Assembly: GCA_015698285.1 (NCBI GenBank)
Contig: CP048685.1
Coordinates: 1-64,000 of the forward strand
DNA from: Candidatus Nitronauta litoralis
GTDB taxonomy: Bacteria > Nitrospinota > Nitrospinia > Nitrospinales > Nitrospinaceae
DNA: 64,000 nt
Direction of reading: 5' to 3'
Shown: piece by piece, positions 35,532 to 43,919 of the stretch
Layout: each line of letters starts with the position of its first letter
Numbering within the stretch: the stretch's first letter is position 1
The notes under the pieces: generated by a model
Seen by the model: the letters and a program-made list of their open reading frames with translations, nothing else
Databases searched by the model: none
What the model was told of the DNA's origin: nothing
Position numbers and translations under genes: made by a program

Positions 35532-36809
35532 TCATCCTTCGGTGAGATACTTTTCTCTGACCCATGTCTTTTCATCCTCACGAGAATGAATTTTACCTTC
35601 GAGTCGCCCCCGACATAGTTCTTGAAACACCTTCTGGAATAAAGGACCCGGCTTGAGTCCCAGGGAAATCAGATCATCGCCTGTCAATGAAACGTGACTG
35701 GCTTCTTTAATATATGAGAAGTACCTGTCGACCCCCAACCCGATCGCTTTATTTTCTGAAACGGCCAAAAGCCAGTAAGCTGCCTCAATAGAGATAGAAG
35801 AAAAAGTCTCGTAAACCTCGACAGAGGAAACCGGTCTTGATTCTTCAAATTTATCTAAAACGCTTATGCAATATTCTCTGTCTTTTATCAGTTTTTCACC
35901 TGCGCCACCTTTAAGGCCAAACCGGTCCAATACCCGTAAAAACACCTTTTCGTCCAGGGACCATAACATCCCAAGCAACCAGATAAAAACCTGGTCGACC
36001 TCCCCGATCGAAACACGGTTTTCGGGCTTATTCGCTTCGATTCCCAACCGTTCGAGTTTTTGCCAGTCAACTTTTTCCCAGTAGATTTCCGGGTCAATTC
36101 CTTTTATCACTCCAAGTTCCTGTAGTCGCCAAAGGCAGGCGGTAACATCCTTTTCCATGAAAATCGCAACAAGCTCATTAAAGAGCCGGTGCCCACTGAG
36201 TTTTTCAATTACCGGGATGCCTGCCACCAACCATGTTTTGGTCTCCTGATTCAACGCGAAGCCAAGTCTTTGCTCAAACCGAATGGCGCGAAAAATTCGG
36301 GTTGGGTCATCAACAAAACTTTTGGGATGGAGAGCTCGAATAACCTTTTGTTCGAGATCCAGTTTCCCCTGATTGAAGTCCAGGAACAGATGGCATCCTT
36401 CAGGCTCCAGTTTGATCGCAAGACTGTTGATCGAGAAATCCCGTCGGCCCATATCTTCACGGATACTTCCAGGTTGAACGGTAGGCAAGGCAGCAGGTTC
36501 TTTATAAATTTCCAGGCGTGCCGTGGCGACATCCAGATGAGAGCCATCCTCAAGGTCCAGAACGGAAGTCCCAAATCTGGTGTGGGGGGTTATTTTGGCA
36601 TTGAGTTCTGAGCCCAGTAATTCCGCGAACCTAAGTCCATCACCTTCCACCACCAGATCGATATCCAGGTTCTTGATTTGAAGAAGGAGATCCCGGACAA
36701 ATCCTCCCACTACATATACGTGGAAATCATTTTTGGTCGCAAGCACAGCAACCCTGTCCAAAAGGTTACGGGTCGCAGCAGGCAATTGTTCCTGCATGAG
36801 TTGACGCAT
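35532..36809 (-). CDS. CCA-adding / poly(A) polymerase-type tRNA nucleotidyltransferase
   Basis: The class II nucleotidyltransferase head is clear: VYVVGGFVRDLLL with GG-RD and the DIDLVVEG motif, followed by TARLE and RRDFSINSLAI, DDPTRIFRAIRFEQRLGF. It adds or repairs CCA ends on tRNA, or only A residues in bacteria that split the activity. I start at ATG 36809 (425 residues), which has AGGA upstream; a TTG at 36854 opens the frame farther and abuts the previous stop. No HD domain signature is evident. It is probably in one operon with the DsbD-like and DsbA-like genes. Confidence 0.9.
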   Translation of the reverse strand: MRQLMQEQLPAATRNLLDRVAVLATKNDFHVYVVGGFVRDLLLQIKNLDIDLVVEGDGLRFAELLGSELNAKITPHTRFGTSVLDLEDGSHLDVATARLEIYKEPAALPTVQPGSIREDMGRRDFSINSLAIKLEPEGCHLFLDFNQGKLDLEQKVIRALHPKSFVDDPTRIFRAIRFEQRLGFALNQETKTWLVAGIPVIEKLSGHRLFNELVAIFMEKDVTACLWRLQELGVIKGIDPEIYWEKVDWQKLERLGIEANKPENRVSIGEVDQVFIWLLGMLWSLDEKVFLRVLDRFGLKGGAGEKLIKDREYCISVLDKFEESRPVSSVEVYETFSSISIEAAYWLLAVSENKAIGLGVDRYFSYIKEASHVSLTGDDLISLGLKPGPLFQKVFQELCRGRLEGKIHSREDEKTWVREKYLTEG

Positions 36810-36855
36810 GGCGATTCCTGGATGCTTTGAAAATGGCAGGCGGGTTAAGACCAAA

Positions 36856-37422
36856 TCAAACCTGGTCTTTTGCCACTATCTGAATCAGGGTGTTGAACCT
36901 TACTTTGCGAGGCATTGTGCAAACCCGGTTGTCACAGGCCCGGAAAGTGAGAAACCCACGAACCGGATGATGACCTGGCCCCAGATTACCGGGAACAACA
37001 TAAGTACGCTTGAACTCTGCACGATCTAAATGCACTTTAACCATGCGGTTTAATATCTGGTCTTTCATAATGGTGGGAGTCGATTCCTTCCAGTCTTCCC
37101 CCACATCGGTCAAATTGGTTTTCAGGATTATACGGGTTGGCAGGGTGGGATCATCCTGGGACTCCAGGGAATAAATGTGCCAACCCTCATCAAGCGAAAC
37201 CACCAGGTTTAATTCAAACTGGTCATCCGGTCTCAGGACTTCCTGGTCGCTGAAGGCTTCAACCCTGATCCCCGCAACCGATTTCTCGTTTTCACTGTCG
37301 CTATGAGACGAATTCCAATCGAATCCAACCGCAGGGGTCGACAAGGCCATGGACATCAGAACAGTAAGGACGATTCCACAGGGCCTTGGGGGAATAATCT
37401 TTTTGTAATTTTCTGTGTGCAT
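36856..37422 (-). CDS. secreted DsbD alpha-domain-like protein
   Basis: A 188-residue protein with a hydrophobic signal (about 13-33). The mature region has the immunoglobulin-like fold seen in the N-terminal domain of DsbD (DEGWHIYSL, a P.P.I strand, VPGNLGPG) and a cysteine pair in CDNRVC near the end, matching the DsbD-alpha redox pair. It would pass electrons to or from periplasmic thiol proteins, but the membrane DsbD core is absent here. It follows a DsbA-like gene by 29 bases. Confidence 0.85.
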   Translation of the reverse strand: MHTENYKKIIPPRPCGIVLTVLMSMALSTPAVGFDWNSSHSDSENEKSVAGIRVEAFSDQEVLRPDDQFELNLVVSLDEGWHIYSLESQDDPTLPTRIILKTNLTDVGEDWKESTPTIMKDQILNRMVKVHLDRAEFKRTYVVPGNLGPGHHPVRGFLTFRACDNRVCTMPRKVRFNTLIQIVAKDQV

Positions 37423-37451
37423 TTTTCCTGAAAAATTTCCTGACTACCAGG

Positions 37452-38537
37452 TCATTGGGTCAGATACTTTTCAATGACTTTGACAAATTTTTCCTCAGGC
37501 ACCGCGCCAGAAAACATTTCTCCAGAGACGGTCCCTTGACCAGGATTGTATTGACCAATGATAAATGTCGGAGTGCCTCGAATCCCAATCTTAACCCCAG
37601 CCTGAACATCTTCCTGTACCCGTTTTCGATACTTACCAGCAGACCAGCAATCTTCAAAACCCTTTATATTTTTTACGCCAGCTTTACGGGCAAGATTAAA
37701 AACACCATCGGGTCCATTGGCAATAGCAGAGTTTTGATAGACAAGATTATGAAACTCCCAGAATCGCCCCTGATCCCGGGCACATTCTACTGCCTCCGCC
37801 AGACTGGTGGCCTCTTTGTGCAAAGGCAAGGGGAAGTGTCGATACCCAAACTGAACGTCGTTGGAATATTTTTTTCTCAACTTGGCCAGGGTTGGTTGAA
37901 CCCGTTTACAGAAAGGGCATTCAAAATCAGAGTATTCCAAAAGAAATACCTTTCGACGGGAATCCGTTTCACTGGGAAACCAACGCATTGCAGTTCCCAA
38001 TCCAACAACCAACTTAAAATCGGATGGAGGAACAAGGTAGTTTTTAACATATCCCAGGCTCGCTGCTCTATTAAACTTTTCGGCTACCTGTTTGAGATAT
38101 TTTTCCCGTTTGAGTCTCTTGAGATAGTCCCGGATATTTTCTTTCCATTGCTCCAGCGGCCCCATGGATCTGACCTCGGGAGTGGACTGGTAAAATTTTA
38201 CGATTTCTTCTTTGGTGACCTTAGGGGTTCCTGACAATTTTAAATCAGGATATTTTTCACCAAGGACCTTCATGGTTTTCTCAACCAACTTGCGCTTCTG
38301 CAATTGAAAAACCTGAACCATAAGTTCATGAACCTGCGCATCGCGAAGATCATTCAGATGAATTGTTTTTCCTTCCACCACCGCAACAATCGGGTTGTTG
38401 GAATAAACAGGACTATTTAAACTTTCTTCAAATTCGGTTGCGTGGCCTGAAACTCCTGCAAAAAAAACGGAGAGCAATGTAAAAATAAAAAAAGCAGGGC
38501 CCTGCCGGAAAACTTTCGAAAAACCAATTGGCACCAT
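37452..38537 (-). CDS. secreted DsbA-like thioredoxin-fold protein with long N-terminal domain
   Basis: A 361-residue product with a signal peptide (about 15-33). Residues about 45-165 form a charged helical domain, somewhat SurA/peptidyl-prolyl-isomerase-like. The thioredoxin fold follows, with the CPFC active site at 207-210 in EYSDFECPFC and a cis-proline in IRGTPTFIIG. This is the BdbD/DsbA-like thiol oxidoreductase family, in the periplasm. It heads a likely operon with the DsbD-alpha-like gene and the nucleotidyltransferase. Confidence 0.9.
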   Translation of the reverse strand: MVPIGFSKVFRQGPAFFIFTLLSVFFAGVSGHATEFEESLNSPVYSNNPIVAVVEGKTIHLNDLRDAQVHELMVQVFQLQKRKLVEKTMKVLGEKYPDLKLSGTPKVTKEEIVKFYQSTPEVRSMGPLEQWKENIRDYLKRLKREKYLKQVAEKFNRAASLGYVKNYLVPPSDFKLVVGLGTAMRWFPSETDSRRKVFLLEYSDFECPFCKRVQPTLAKLRKKYSNDVQFGYRHFPLPLHKEATSLAEAVECARDQGRFWEFHNLVYQNSAIANGPDGVFNLARKAGVKNIKGFEDCWSAGKYRKRVQEDVQAGVKIGIRGTPTFIIGQYNPGQGTVSGEMFSGAVPEEKFVKVIEKYLTQ

Positions 38538-38862
38538 ATTTTAAAAACCTCGAAAAGACCGGAGCGCTTCCGGCATTACCTAAAAAGAGTCCTTTAGTTA
38601 TTTGGAAAAACCGCCAGAGGGTTAAAATCATCTACCCCCTGAAACTGGGAACTCCAATCCCCCGCTCTTTTATTATCCAATAAATCCACCAGTGATCGCA
38701 AATGGATTGTCGGGTTTGGGCTGTATTTGAGCTCAAATGACGGGAAACAGCTTGAAGATGGCTTTACAAGAGGTTTAAAAAATTTTCAAACTAATACCTT
38801 TTCAGGAAGGGCACACCATAGATTCCCCCGTTTTTTCATTTTAAAACCACAGTAACTCGTCT
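38538..38862. other. intergenic region, no gene seen
   Basis: About 325 bases of AT-rich DNA between the DsbA-like gene and the Mrp gene, both on the minus strand. No open frame with a ribosome site, no RNA gene and no clear promoter were found. Two C-tracts are visible, nothing more. Confidence 0.5.
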
Positions 38863-39771
38863 TTAGGATTGCAAGGATTCTTCAGGATTCAAGAACTTGT
38901 GGCAATTATCCGCGAGTTGTAAAAAGGCTTTCGCTGCTGCTGAATCCGGTCGAGAAAGCACTACCGGCTCTCCATCATCGGAACGCAATGCCACTTCCGG
39001 GTCCAGCGGAATACTGCCAAGGTAAGGAAGAACCAACTCTTCCGCGAGCTTTTCACCACCACCGCGTTTGAAAACATCGATCTGCTCATTACAGTGTGGG
39101 CAGGCCATCGTCCCCATATTCTCGATAACTCCTACAATCGGAACATTACTGTCGCGAGAAAAAGAAATCATTTTTCGCGCATCCAGCAGAGCCAGGTCCT
39201 GGGGTGTCGTGACAACTATACAGCCGTCAACCTCACCAATGAAATCTATGATGGTGATCTGTTCGTTTCCGGTTCCTGGAGGCAGATCAATCAAAAGGTA
39301 GTCCAACTTACCCCAATTAATATTACCTAATAATTCAATAATAAAATCGTACTTAACCGCATCACGCCAGGCGATATGCATATTGGGATCTTCGATCAGG
39401 AATCCCAGTGAAGCCACGCGTAACCCGTTTCTGGTTTCGAATGGGACAATTCCATCTTCTTCCGATTTTAAACGGACGGACTCGGCGTTCAGTAATTTTG
39501 GAATATTCGGGCCATGCAAATCTGCATCGGCAAGGCCTACTTTAAATCCCCTGTCCGCCAATGCCACAGCCAGATTTGTTGTGACCGTACTTTTGCCAAC
39601 ACCGCCCTTATTACTGCCAACTATCAGCTTAAATTTAACATCGTTCATCCGATGGTTTACGATCCACCGGTTATGTTCATTATGATCCGCCTTGCAATCT
39701 GTATCGTTGTTGTACTCACACATTTCACATGTGTGCAAAAGTCGACATTCTCCTGTAACCGGTAAATCCAT
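38863..39771 (-). CDS. Mrp/ApbC-type Fe-S cluster carrier ATPase
   Basis: The 302-residue product starts at ATG 39771 behind an AGGAGGG site; the open frame extends nine codons further. The P-loop is SNKGGVGKSTVT, followed by the LADADLHGPN signature and a DLPPGTGN motif. The N-terminal 40 residues hold a cysteine cluster (C.....C..C........C), uncommon in Mrp proteins. The CxxC pair near the C-terminus (MACPHC) fits Fe-S binding. It should deliver clusters to apo-proteins in the cytoplasm. Confidence 0.93.
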   Translation of the reverse strand: MDLPVTGECRLLHTCEMCEYNNDTDCKADHNEHNRWIVNHRMNDVKFKLIVGSNKGGVGKSTVTTNLAVALADRGFKVGLADADLHGPNIPKLLNAESVRLKSEEDGIVPFETRNGLRVASLGFLIEDPNMHIAWRDAVKYDFIIELLGNINWGKLDYLLIDLPPGTGNEQITIIDFIGEVDGCIVVTTPQDLALLDARKMISFSRDSNVPIVGVIENMGTMACPHCNEQIDVFKRGGGEKLAEELVLPYLGSIPLDPEVALRSDDGEPVVLSRPDSAAAKAFLQLADNCHKFLNPEESLQS

Positions 39772-39811
39772 CAAACCCTCCTGTGGTTCCCTATTCAATC
39801 AAAAAACAAAC

Positions 39812-39841
39812 GTTGCCAATCCCGCAACGGGACCTGGCAAC
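39812..39841 (-). promoter_or_regulatory. attenuator-like hairpin in mrp leader
   Basis: GTTGCCA/TGGCAAC and the inner TCCCG/CGGGA form a strong two-part stem-loop in the mrp leader. On the minus strand it is followed by a T-rich tract (TTTGTTTTTTG). It lies between the mapped-by-eye promoter and the start codon at 39771, so it could terminate or slow transcription before the gene. Confidence 0.55.
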
Positions 39842-39874
39842 GACCGGTGTTATCCATAAAAAAGCAGTGTCTGG

Positions 39875-39902
39875 ATTATATACCCTTTTCGGGCCTTAGC
39901 AA
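39875..39902 (-). promoter_or_regulatory. candidate sigma-70 promoter for mrp
   Basis: On the minus strand TTGCTA (39897-39902), a 16-base spacer and a perfect TATAAT (39875-39880) give a housekeeping-type promoter about 105 bases before the mrp start codon. Transcription would begin near 39868. Confidence 0.55.
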
Positions 39903-40009
39903 AGCTTACCCCCCTATATTTAGTAGCAGTTTGCCCCATTCACCCTCTCCTCCCAAAAAAGAAAAAAAACTTTGAATCCCGACCCTGATTATGGTGATCT
40001 AAAAGGGTC

Positions 40010-40089
40010 AGTGGAACTTCTGAAAAATTATTGGGGAAGCTGATGCAGACGTCAGCGGAAGGGACACCCTACCTGGTTCCTATTCCACT
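40010..40089 (+). promoter_or_regulatory. structured 5' leader of the DUF4399 gene
   Basis: AGTGGAA (40010-40016) pairs perfectly with TTCCACT (40083-40089), enclosing a seven-pair hairpin GCTGATG-CAGA-CGTCAGC (40039-40056, one wobble) and a smaller AGGG-ACA-CCCT hairpin (40060-40070). A closed multibranch element about 90 bases before the start resembles a cis-regulatory RNA. It matches no riboswitch class I can name. Confidence 0.45.
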
Positions 40090-40176
40090 TTCCCGAAGAG
40101 GCCCGGCAACAGGATGTCACCGGTCTGAAAATCCAATCAAAACCATTTTCATCAATCCTAGGAGGAAGTATTTGTC

Positions 40177-40593
40177 ATGACGAAATTCTTTTTTAAAGCA
40201 AGCGTTGCTGCCGTTTCCCTGCTGGTACTGGGACTCTCCTCTGCACAAGCAGATGGAAACTCCGTTACCATTACTGAGCCTGCAGACGGCGCTACCGTTT
40301 CCAGCCCTGTAAAAGTTTGCATGGAAACTCATGGAGTATCTGTTGAGCCTGCGAAAAAGGGCGTTAACGACGGCAAAGGCCATCACCATTTGCTGGTTAA
40401 TGTCGACCTGCCTGCAGACCTGAGCAAGCCAATCGGGAAAGACGCTCAGCACATCCATATGGGCGATGGTTCGACCTGTAAGGAAATCAAACTGGATGCT
40501 GGCAAGCACAAAATCAGTGCCTTGTTCGCAAAAGGGAACCATGTACCTTACAACCCTGCCATCACCACGACGGTAAACGTTACAGTAAAATAA
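40177..40593 (+). CDS. secreted DUF4399 protein
   Basis: This 138-residue protein has a signal peptide (cleavage near AQA-DG). The mature part begins SVTITEPADGATVSSP and carries the family's histidine cluster KGHHHLLVN and QHIHMGDG, with two cysteines. DUF4399 proteins are periplasmic; their role is not settled, though the His-rich pattern suggests metal binding. A strong CTAGGAGGAAG site precedes ATG 40177. It is a single-gene transcript with its own terminator. Confidence 0.92.
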   Translation: MTKFFFKASVAAVSLLVLGLSSAQADGNSVTITEPADGATVSSPVKVCMETHGVSVEPAKKGVNDGKGHHHLLVNVDLPADLSKPIGKDAQHIHMGDGSTCKEIKLDAGKHKISALFAKGNHVPYNPAITTTVNVTVK

Positions 40594-40605
40594 GTTTTTA
40601 TTTTT

Positions 40606-40641
40606 AAAAGCCCTCCCATTTATTGGGAGGGCTTTTTTTTT
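40606..40641 (+). terminator. intrinsic terminator
   Basis: AAAAGCCCTCCCA and its complement form a 13-pair stem followed by a run of T. It ends the DUF4399 transcript. Confidence 0.93.
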
Positions 40642-40668
40642 GAGCTTTCACAAATCATTTGAATTCGG

Positions 40669-40698
40669 TTGTATTCGTGACGGCCCCTCTTATACAAT
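40669..40698 (+). promoter_or_regulatory. candidate sigma-70 promoter
   Basis: TTGTAT (40669-40674), an 18-base spacer and TACAAT (40693-40698) lie about 40 bases before the protease/TPR gene at 40739. Both boxes are near consensus. Confidence 0.45.
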
Positions 40699-40738
40699 CT
40701 AATGATCGGATTAATTTCTTAATGATTGAGGAGGCTTG

Positions 40739-42112
40739 ATGAAACGGAATTTCTGCTTAAAGTTACGCCGGGCAATCGGGCAATTTTTCTTGATCTCCCT
40801 GATATGGAGCCAGCTATTCACATCGGCCAATGGCTTTGAAGTAAATAAGGGGGCTTTGGCTTTACTTATCGCTAAAGATGTTAAGGGCGAGGTTATTGGT
40901 ACCGGAACGGGATTTGTTGCCGAACCCACTGGATTACTGGTCACCAATTATCATGTCATTCTGGACGCAAATACAATTGAAGCTGTTTTCCAAAATGGAA
41001 GGCGGGTCGGTATTCAGGGAGTCAACAACCTCAACCGTCGGCAGGATTGGGCTATCTTGCAACTGGAAAAAGGCTTCTACTCCACACTTGAAATCGGTGA
41101 CAGTGCCGCTCTAAAAAACTACGACTACACAACAGCTCTCGGGTTTCCTTCCCAACGTGTCCATAGGGAACAAAACGGCCTGATCGGCCCCCTGGTACAA
41201 ACCCATGGATTTGTTCTCGGAATACACCCCCAGGCCTTACCCGACTTTTCCTTTATTTACACCAGCACCCCCTTCGACCCCGGCTATAGCGGTGGCCCTC
41301 TGCTCGATCAGGATAATAAAGTGGTGGGACTGGCAACCCTGGAAGGTCGCTCAATAAACCTCGCTCTCCCCATTGAATACGTTAAGCCATACCTAAAACC
41401 ATCTTCACCAAAAACATTGACCGCCTTGCGCAAGGAAGATCAAAATTCTCCCGAAGCGCTCTATTACAAAGGAAATTTTGCACTGTATGCCCTGGGTGAT
41501 TCCGAAAAAGCCATTGAGTATTTTGAGCAATCGCTATCAAAGGACTCCTCCTTTATTCCTGCACGGTACGACCTTGCGGTGGCTTATCGTGGTTTGGGGC
41601 AAACTGATCGGGCTATTGCGGAATACGAGAAAATAATTAAAGCCAACCCAAAGTTTCCTGAAGCTCTGTCCAATCTCGGAGGTCAGTATTTCAGAAAAGG
41701 AGAAACAGAAAAAGCGATCAAGTATTTCACACAAGCCTTGCAGGTATATCCTAATTTCGTGCAGGGGTTATCCAACCTTGGCGCCGCTCTTAATAAAGTC
41801 CAACGTTTTGAAGAAGCCCTTCCCCACCTGAAAAGAGCCACCGATCTAGACCCCGAGTTTGCTATCACACAATTCAATCTGGGGAACAGCTATTTCGGGT
41901 TGGGACAATTCGAAAAAGCAGAGCATGCCTTCAACACAGCGAGAACCCAGGGAGTGGACTTTCTATCACTCCACTGGAAATTATACGAAATATATAATAA
42001 ATCAGACCGGCAAAAAGAAGCGATTCGCGAGCTCGAAATGATTCTCGAGATGGACCCCATGAATCAGGAAGCTGCAGAAAAACTGAAATCTCTAAAGCCT
42101 CAAATCCATTAA
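40739..42112 (+). CDS. secreted trypsin-like protease / TPR protein
   Basis: The 457-residue protein starts at ATG 40739 behind GAGGAGG. A signal peptide (about 12-33) precedes an S1C-type protease domain: VTNYHVIL (His), RRQDWAILQL (Asp), and PGYSGGPLLD (Ser), all three catalytic residues present. Four or more TPR units follow from about residue 235. It is probably a periplasmic or outer-membrane-facing protease that recruits partners through TPRs; a DegP-like PDZ domain is absent. Confidence 0.9.
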   Translation: MKRNFCLKLRRAIGQFFLISLIWSQLFTSANGFEVNKGALALLIAKDVKGEVIGTGTGFVAEPTGLLVTNYHVILDANTIEAVFQNGRRVGIQGVNNLNRRQDWAILQLEKGFYSTLEIGDSAALKNYDYTTALGFPSQRVHREQNGLIGPLVQTHGFVLGIHPQALPDFSFIYTSTPFDPGYSGGPLLDQDNKVVGLATLEGRSINLALPIEYVKPYLKPSSPKTLTALRKEDQNSPEALYYKGNFALYALGDSEKAIEYFEQSLSKDSSFIPARYDLAVAYRGLGQTDRAIAEYEKIIKANPKFPEALSNLGGQYFRKGETEKAIKYFTQALQVYPNFVQGLSNLGAALNKVQRFEEALPHLKRATDLDPEFAITQFNLGNSYFGLGQFEKAEHAFNTARTQGVDFLSLHWKLYEIYNKSDRQKEAIRELEMILEMDPMNQEAAEKLKSLKPQIH

Positions 42113-42221
42113 AATCTTTTGATAAACTTACAGAAGTTTTTTGAGTCGTTTTCAATTTCTTTCTGTCAACTCCTGGTTAGCCAACAATCCCATGCGGTAA
42201 CCCGGACAGGTGACAAGGAAA

Positions 42222-43136
42222 TCACATCATTGCGACTGCTTCTGTTACCACATTAAAAACGATATAAAGACTCTCATCTGAACATTTATCCAGCGTATCC
42301 TCCTGTGTATGCCAGTGAGGGTAATCAAAATCGATGAGAACCGCTGCGGGGATGCCAACCTTCAAAAACGGTAAGTGATCATCACGGATGGTATAGCGTG
42401 GACGCGGGGTGAACTGCCGGTACTTCAACCGATGGGCTGTATCAAACAACAGATCCACAAGCCAGGGTGCCCCTTCATTCGAATATACTTCCTTGTATAT
42501 TTTCAGATCCCGATCCGCAACCATATCCAGCACAAGCACACAAAATGGTTTTTCATCTTCACTTCTTCGGCTGACACCCTCCGCATAATGTTTTGATCCC
42601 AAAAAATAATTGTTGGAAAACTTTACGCCGTAATCTTCCCCGTCAAAAAATACGAGATGTACCGGGCGGCGAGGTCTATGTTCTTTGAAGTATTCGGCGA
42701 GCGCCAATAACAGTGCCGTACCCGAACCTCCATCGTTGGCACCGACGATCGGTTTCTTCTGGTTTTCAGGATCTGAGTCTTCATCTGCGAACCGACGTGT
42801 ATCGAAATGAGCTCCGAGTAAAATGGGACGACCTCCTTCCGTTCCCTCAATCTTGAACTCCAGATTGAACATGGGAATAATCTGCCCCTCTTCAGTCTGG
42901 TAATTAAACGGCAATTCAGCGACAGAATCGGCATGCTGTAACCCGATAGTTTTGATGTATTGACGCAGGTTTGCATGTGCTGGACTACCTGGAGGTCTTG
43001 GTCCAAACTCCACAATATTGCTTAAATGCTTCCACGCGATTGCTTTGAAATCTTTTTCCACCGGGGCCTGCTGGGCCGCTACCCCCTTTACGCCAGACAA
43101 CAGGATCAAAACCACCAACCATAGAAAATTCTTCAT
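42222..43136 (-). CDS. secreted M28-family / glutaminyl cyclase-like metallohydrolase
   Basis: A 304-residue protein with a signal peptide. The M28 zinc ligands are in GAHFDTR, GANDGGSGTA and FFDGEDYG, and the early FGPRPPGSPA motif is typical of glutaminyl-peptide cyclotransferase-like members. It may cyclise N-terminal Gln or act as an aminopeptidase; sequence alone cannot decide. A TGAGG ribosome site precedes ATG at 43136. It overlaps nothing and is next to the NUDIX gene. Confidence 0.88.
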   Translation of the reverse strand: MKNFLWLVVLILLSGVKGVAAQQAPVEKDFKAIAWKHLSNIVEFGPRPPGSPAHANLRQYIKTIGLQHADSVAELPFNYQTEEGQIIPMFNLEFKIEGTEGGRPILLGAHFDTRRFADEDSDPENQKKPIVGANDGGSGTALLLALAEYFKEHRPRRPVHLVFFDGEDYGVKFSNNYFLGSKHYAEGVSRRSEDEKPFCVLVLDMVADRDLKIYKEVYSNEGAPWLVDLLFDTAHRLKYRQFTPRPRYTIRDDHLPFLKVGIPAAVLIDFDYPHWHTQEDTLDKCSDESLYIVFNVVTEAVAMM

Positions 43137-43189
43137 AAAACCTCAAAAAGTTCGATCATTACTTTTTTACCAGCTAACTGACACCAGAA

Positions 43190-43621
43190 CTAAAAATGCT
43201 CGAAAAATGGATCCTCCCCCTCAAACCTGAAACGTCTGTAATCTTCAATTATTCTCTCATGGTCAAACGCTATCGGTCCAGGCAGTTGGTCTACCCGAAC
43301 AATGCGACAAGTTTTGGCATCGCTGGATGCCGTTGGTTCTCCCTCCACAACACGGGCCAGAAAAACGGTCGTGATGTTGTGCTGGCGTGAATCCCTTTCC
43401 GGATCAGAATAGGAGTGAAACTGCTGAAGTAGTTTGACCTTAAGCCCAGTTTCTTCAAAAGATTCTCTTATAGCGGCTTTTTCCAAGGTTTCTCCATAGT
43501 CCACAAAGCCACCGGGTAGCGCCCAACCATAGGGAGGGTTCTTCCTCTCTATCAACAAAATTCTCCTGTCCTCCCACTCAATAATGACATCCACTGTCGG
43601 GATCGGGTTTCTAAACTCCAT
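43190..43621 (-). CDS. NUDIX hydrolase
   Basis: A 143-residue protein with a complete Nudix box: G-x5-E-x7-RESFEETGL, in the context PGGFVDYGE. The N-terminus ([24 protein letters not shown]) is typical of the ADP-ribose pyrophosphatase/MutT-like group. It hydrolyses a nucleoside diphosphate derivative; substrate is unknown. Cytoplasmic. It is 53 bases upstream of the M28 gene on the same strand and may share its transcript. Confidence 0.93.
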   Translation of the reverse strand: MEFRNPIPTVDVIIEWEDRRILLIERKNPPYGWALPGGFVDYGETLEKAAIRESFEETGLKVKLLQQFHSYSDPERDSRQHNITTVFLARVVEGEPTASSDAKTCRIVRVDQLPGPIAFDHERIIEDYRRFRFEGEDPFFEHF

Positions 43622-43760
43622 AACTCATTAGTTTTAAATGGTTTTTAGTTTATTGAAAATCAGCCCAAAGATTGCTGCCTTGACACTAAAGATATCAACA
43701 AGTTAGCCTAACAACGGTAAATTTGGGTCATATAGGGGGAAAATTTTTCCGGGGACCCCT

Positions 43761-43787
43761 TAAGTTTGCTCCAAGTTCCACCGATAT
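43761..43787 (+). promoter_or_regulatory. candidate sigma-28 promoter upstream of flgM-like gene
   Basis: TAAGTTTG (43761-43768), 11 bases and ACCGATAT (43780-43787) resemble the FliA consensus, though less closely than the yjfB promoter. In enteric bacteria flgM is transcribed from two promoters, one of them FliA-dependent, so its location is plausible. Confidence 0.4.
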
Positions 43788-43819
43788 GTAGTAAGTGAAG
43801 CAACCAGGGGGCCGGGCAC

Positions 43820-43848
43820 TTGCCCTAACCGGCATCGCCTTATATAAT
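43820..43848 (+). promoter_or_regulatory. sigma-70-type promoter of flgM-like gene
   Basis: TTGCCC (43820-43825), exactly 17 bases and TATAAT (43843-43848) give a strong housekeeping promoter 65-70 bases before the start codon of the flgM-like gene. Confidence 0.6.
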
Positions 43849-43889
43849 AGACAAACGGTCGGTAGGCCACAACCTGCAAGAAATCAAGA

Positions 43890-43906
43890 CCTCGTTAAAA
43901 ACGAGG
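43890..43906 (+). promoter_or_regulatory. hairpin at the flgM-like ribosome site
   Basis: CCTCGTT-AAA-AACGAGG forms a seven-pair stem whose 3' arm contains GAGG, the best ribosome-site match for the gene at 43920. The site may be partly hidden by folding. Confidence 0.4.
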
Positions 43907-43919
43907 CAGGCTTTTAAAA

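Larger units (their letters stand above)
39799..40176. other. divergent intergenic region with two leader RNAs
   Basis: These 378 bases separate mrp and the DUF4399 gene, which point away from each other. The mrp side has a promoter and a terminator-like hairpin; the DUF4399 side has a folded leader. Both are described as separate features. No other gene is seen. Confidence 0.7.

Noticed and set aside
39795-39857. Twenty-codon leader frame across the mrp hairpin
   Set aside because: No ribosome site and no regulatory codon run; it may be chance.
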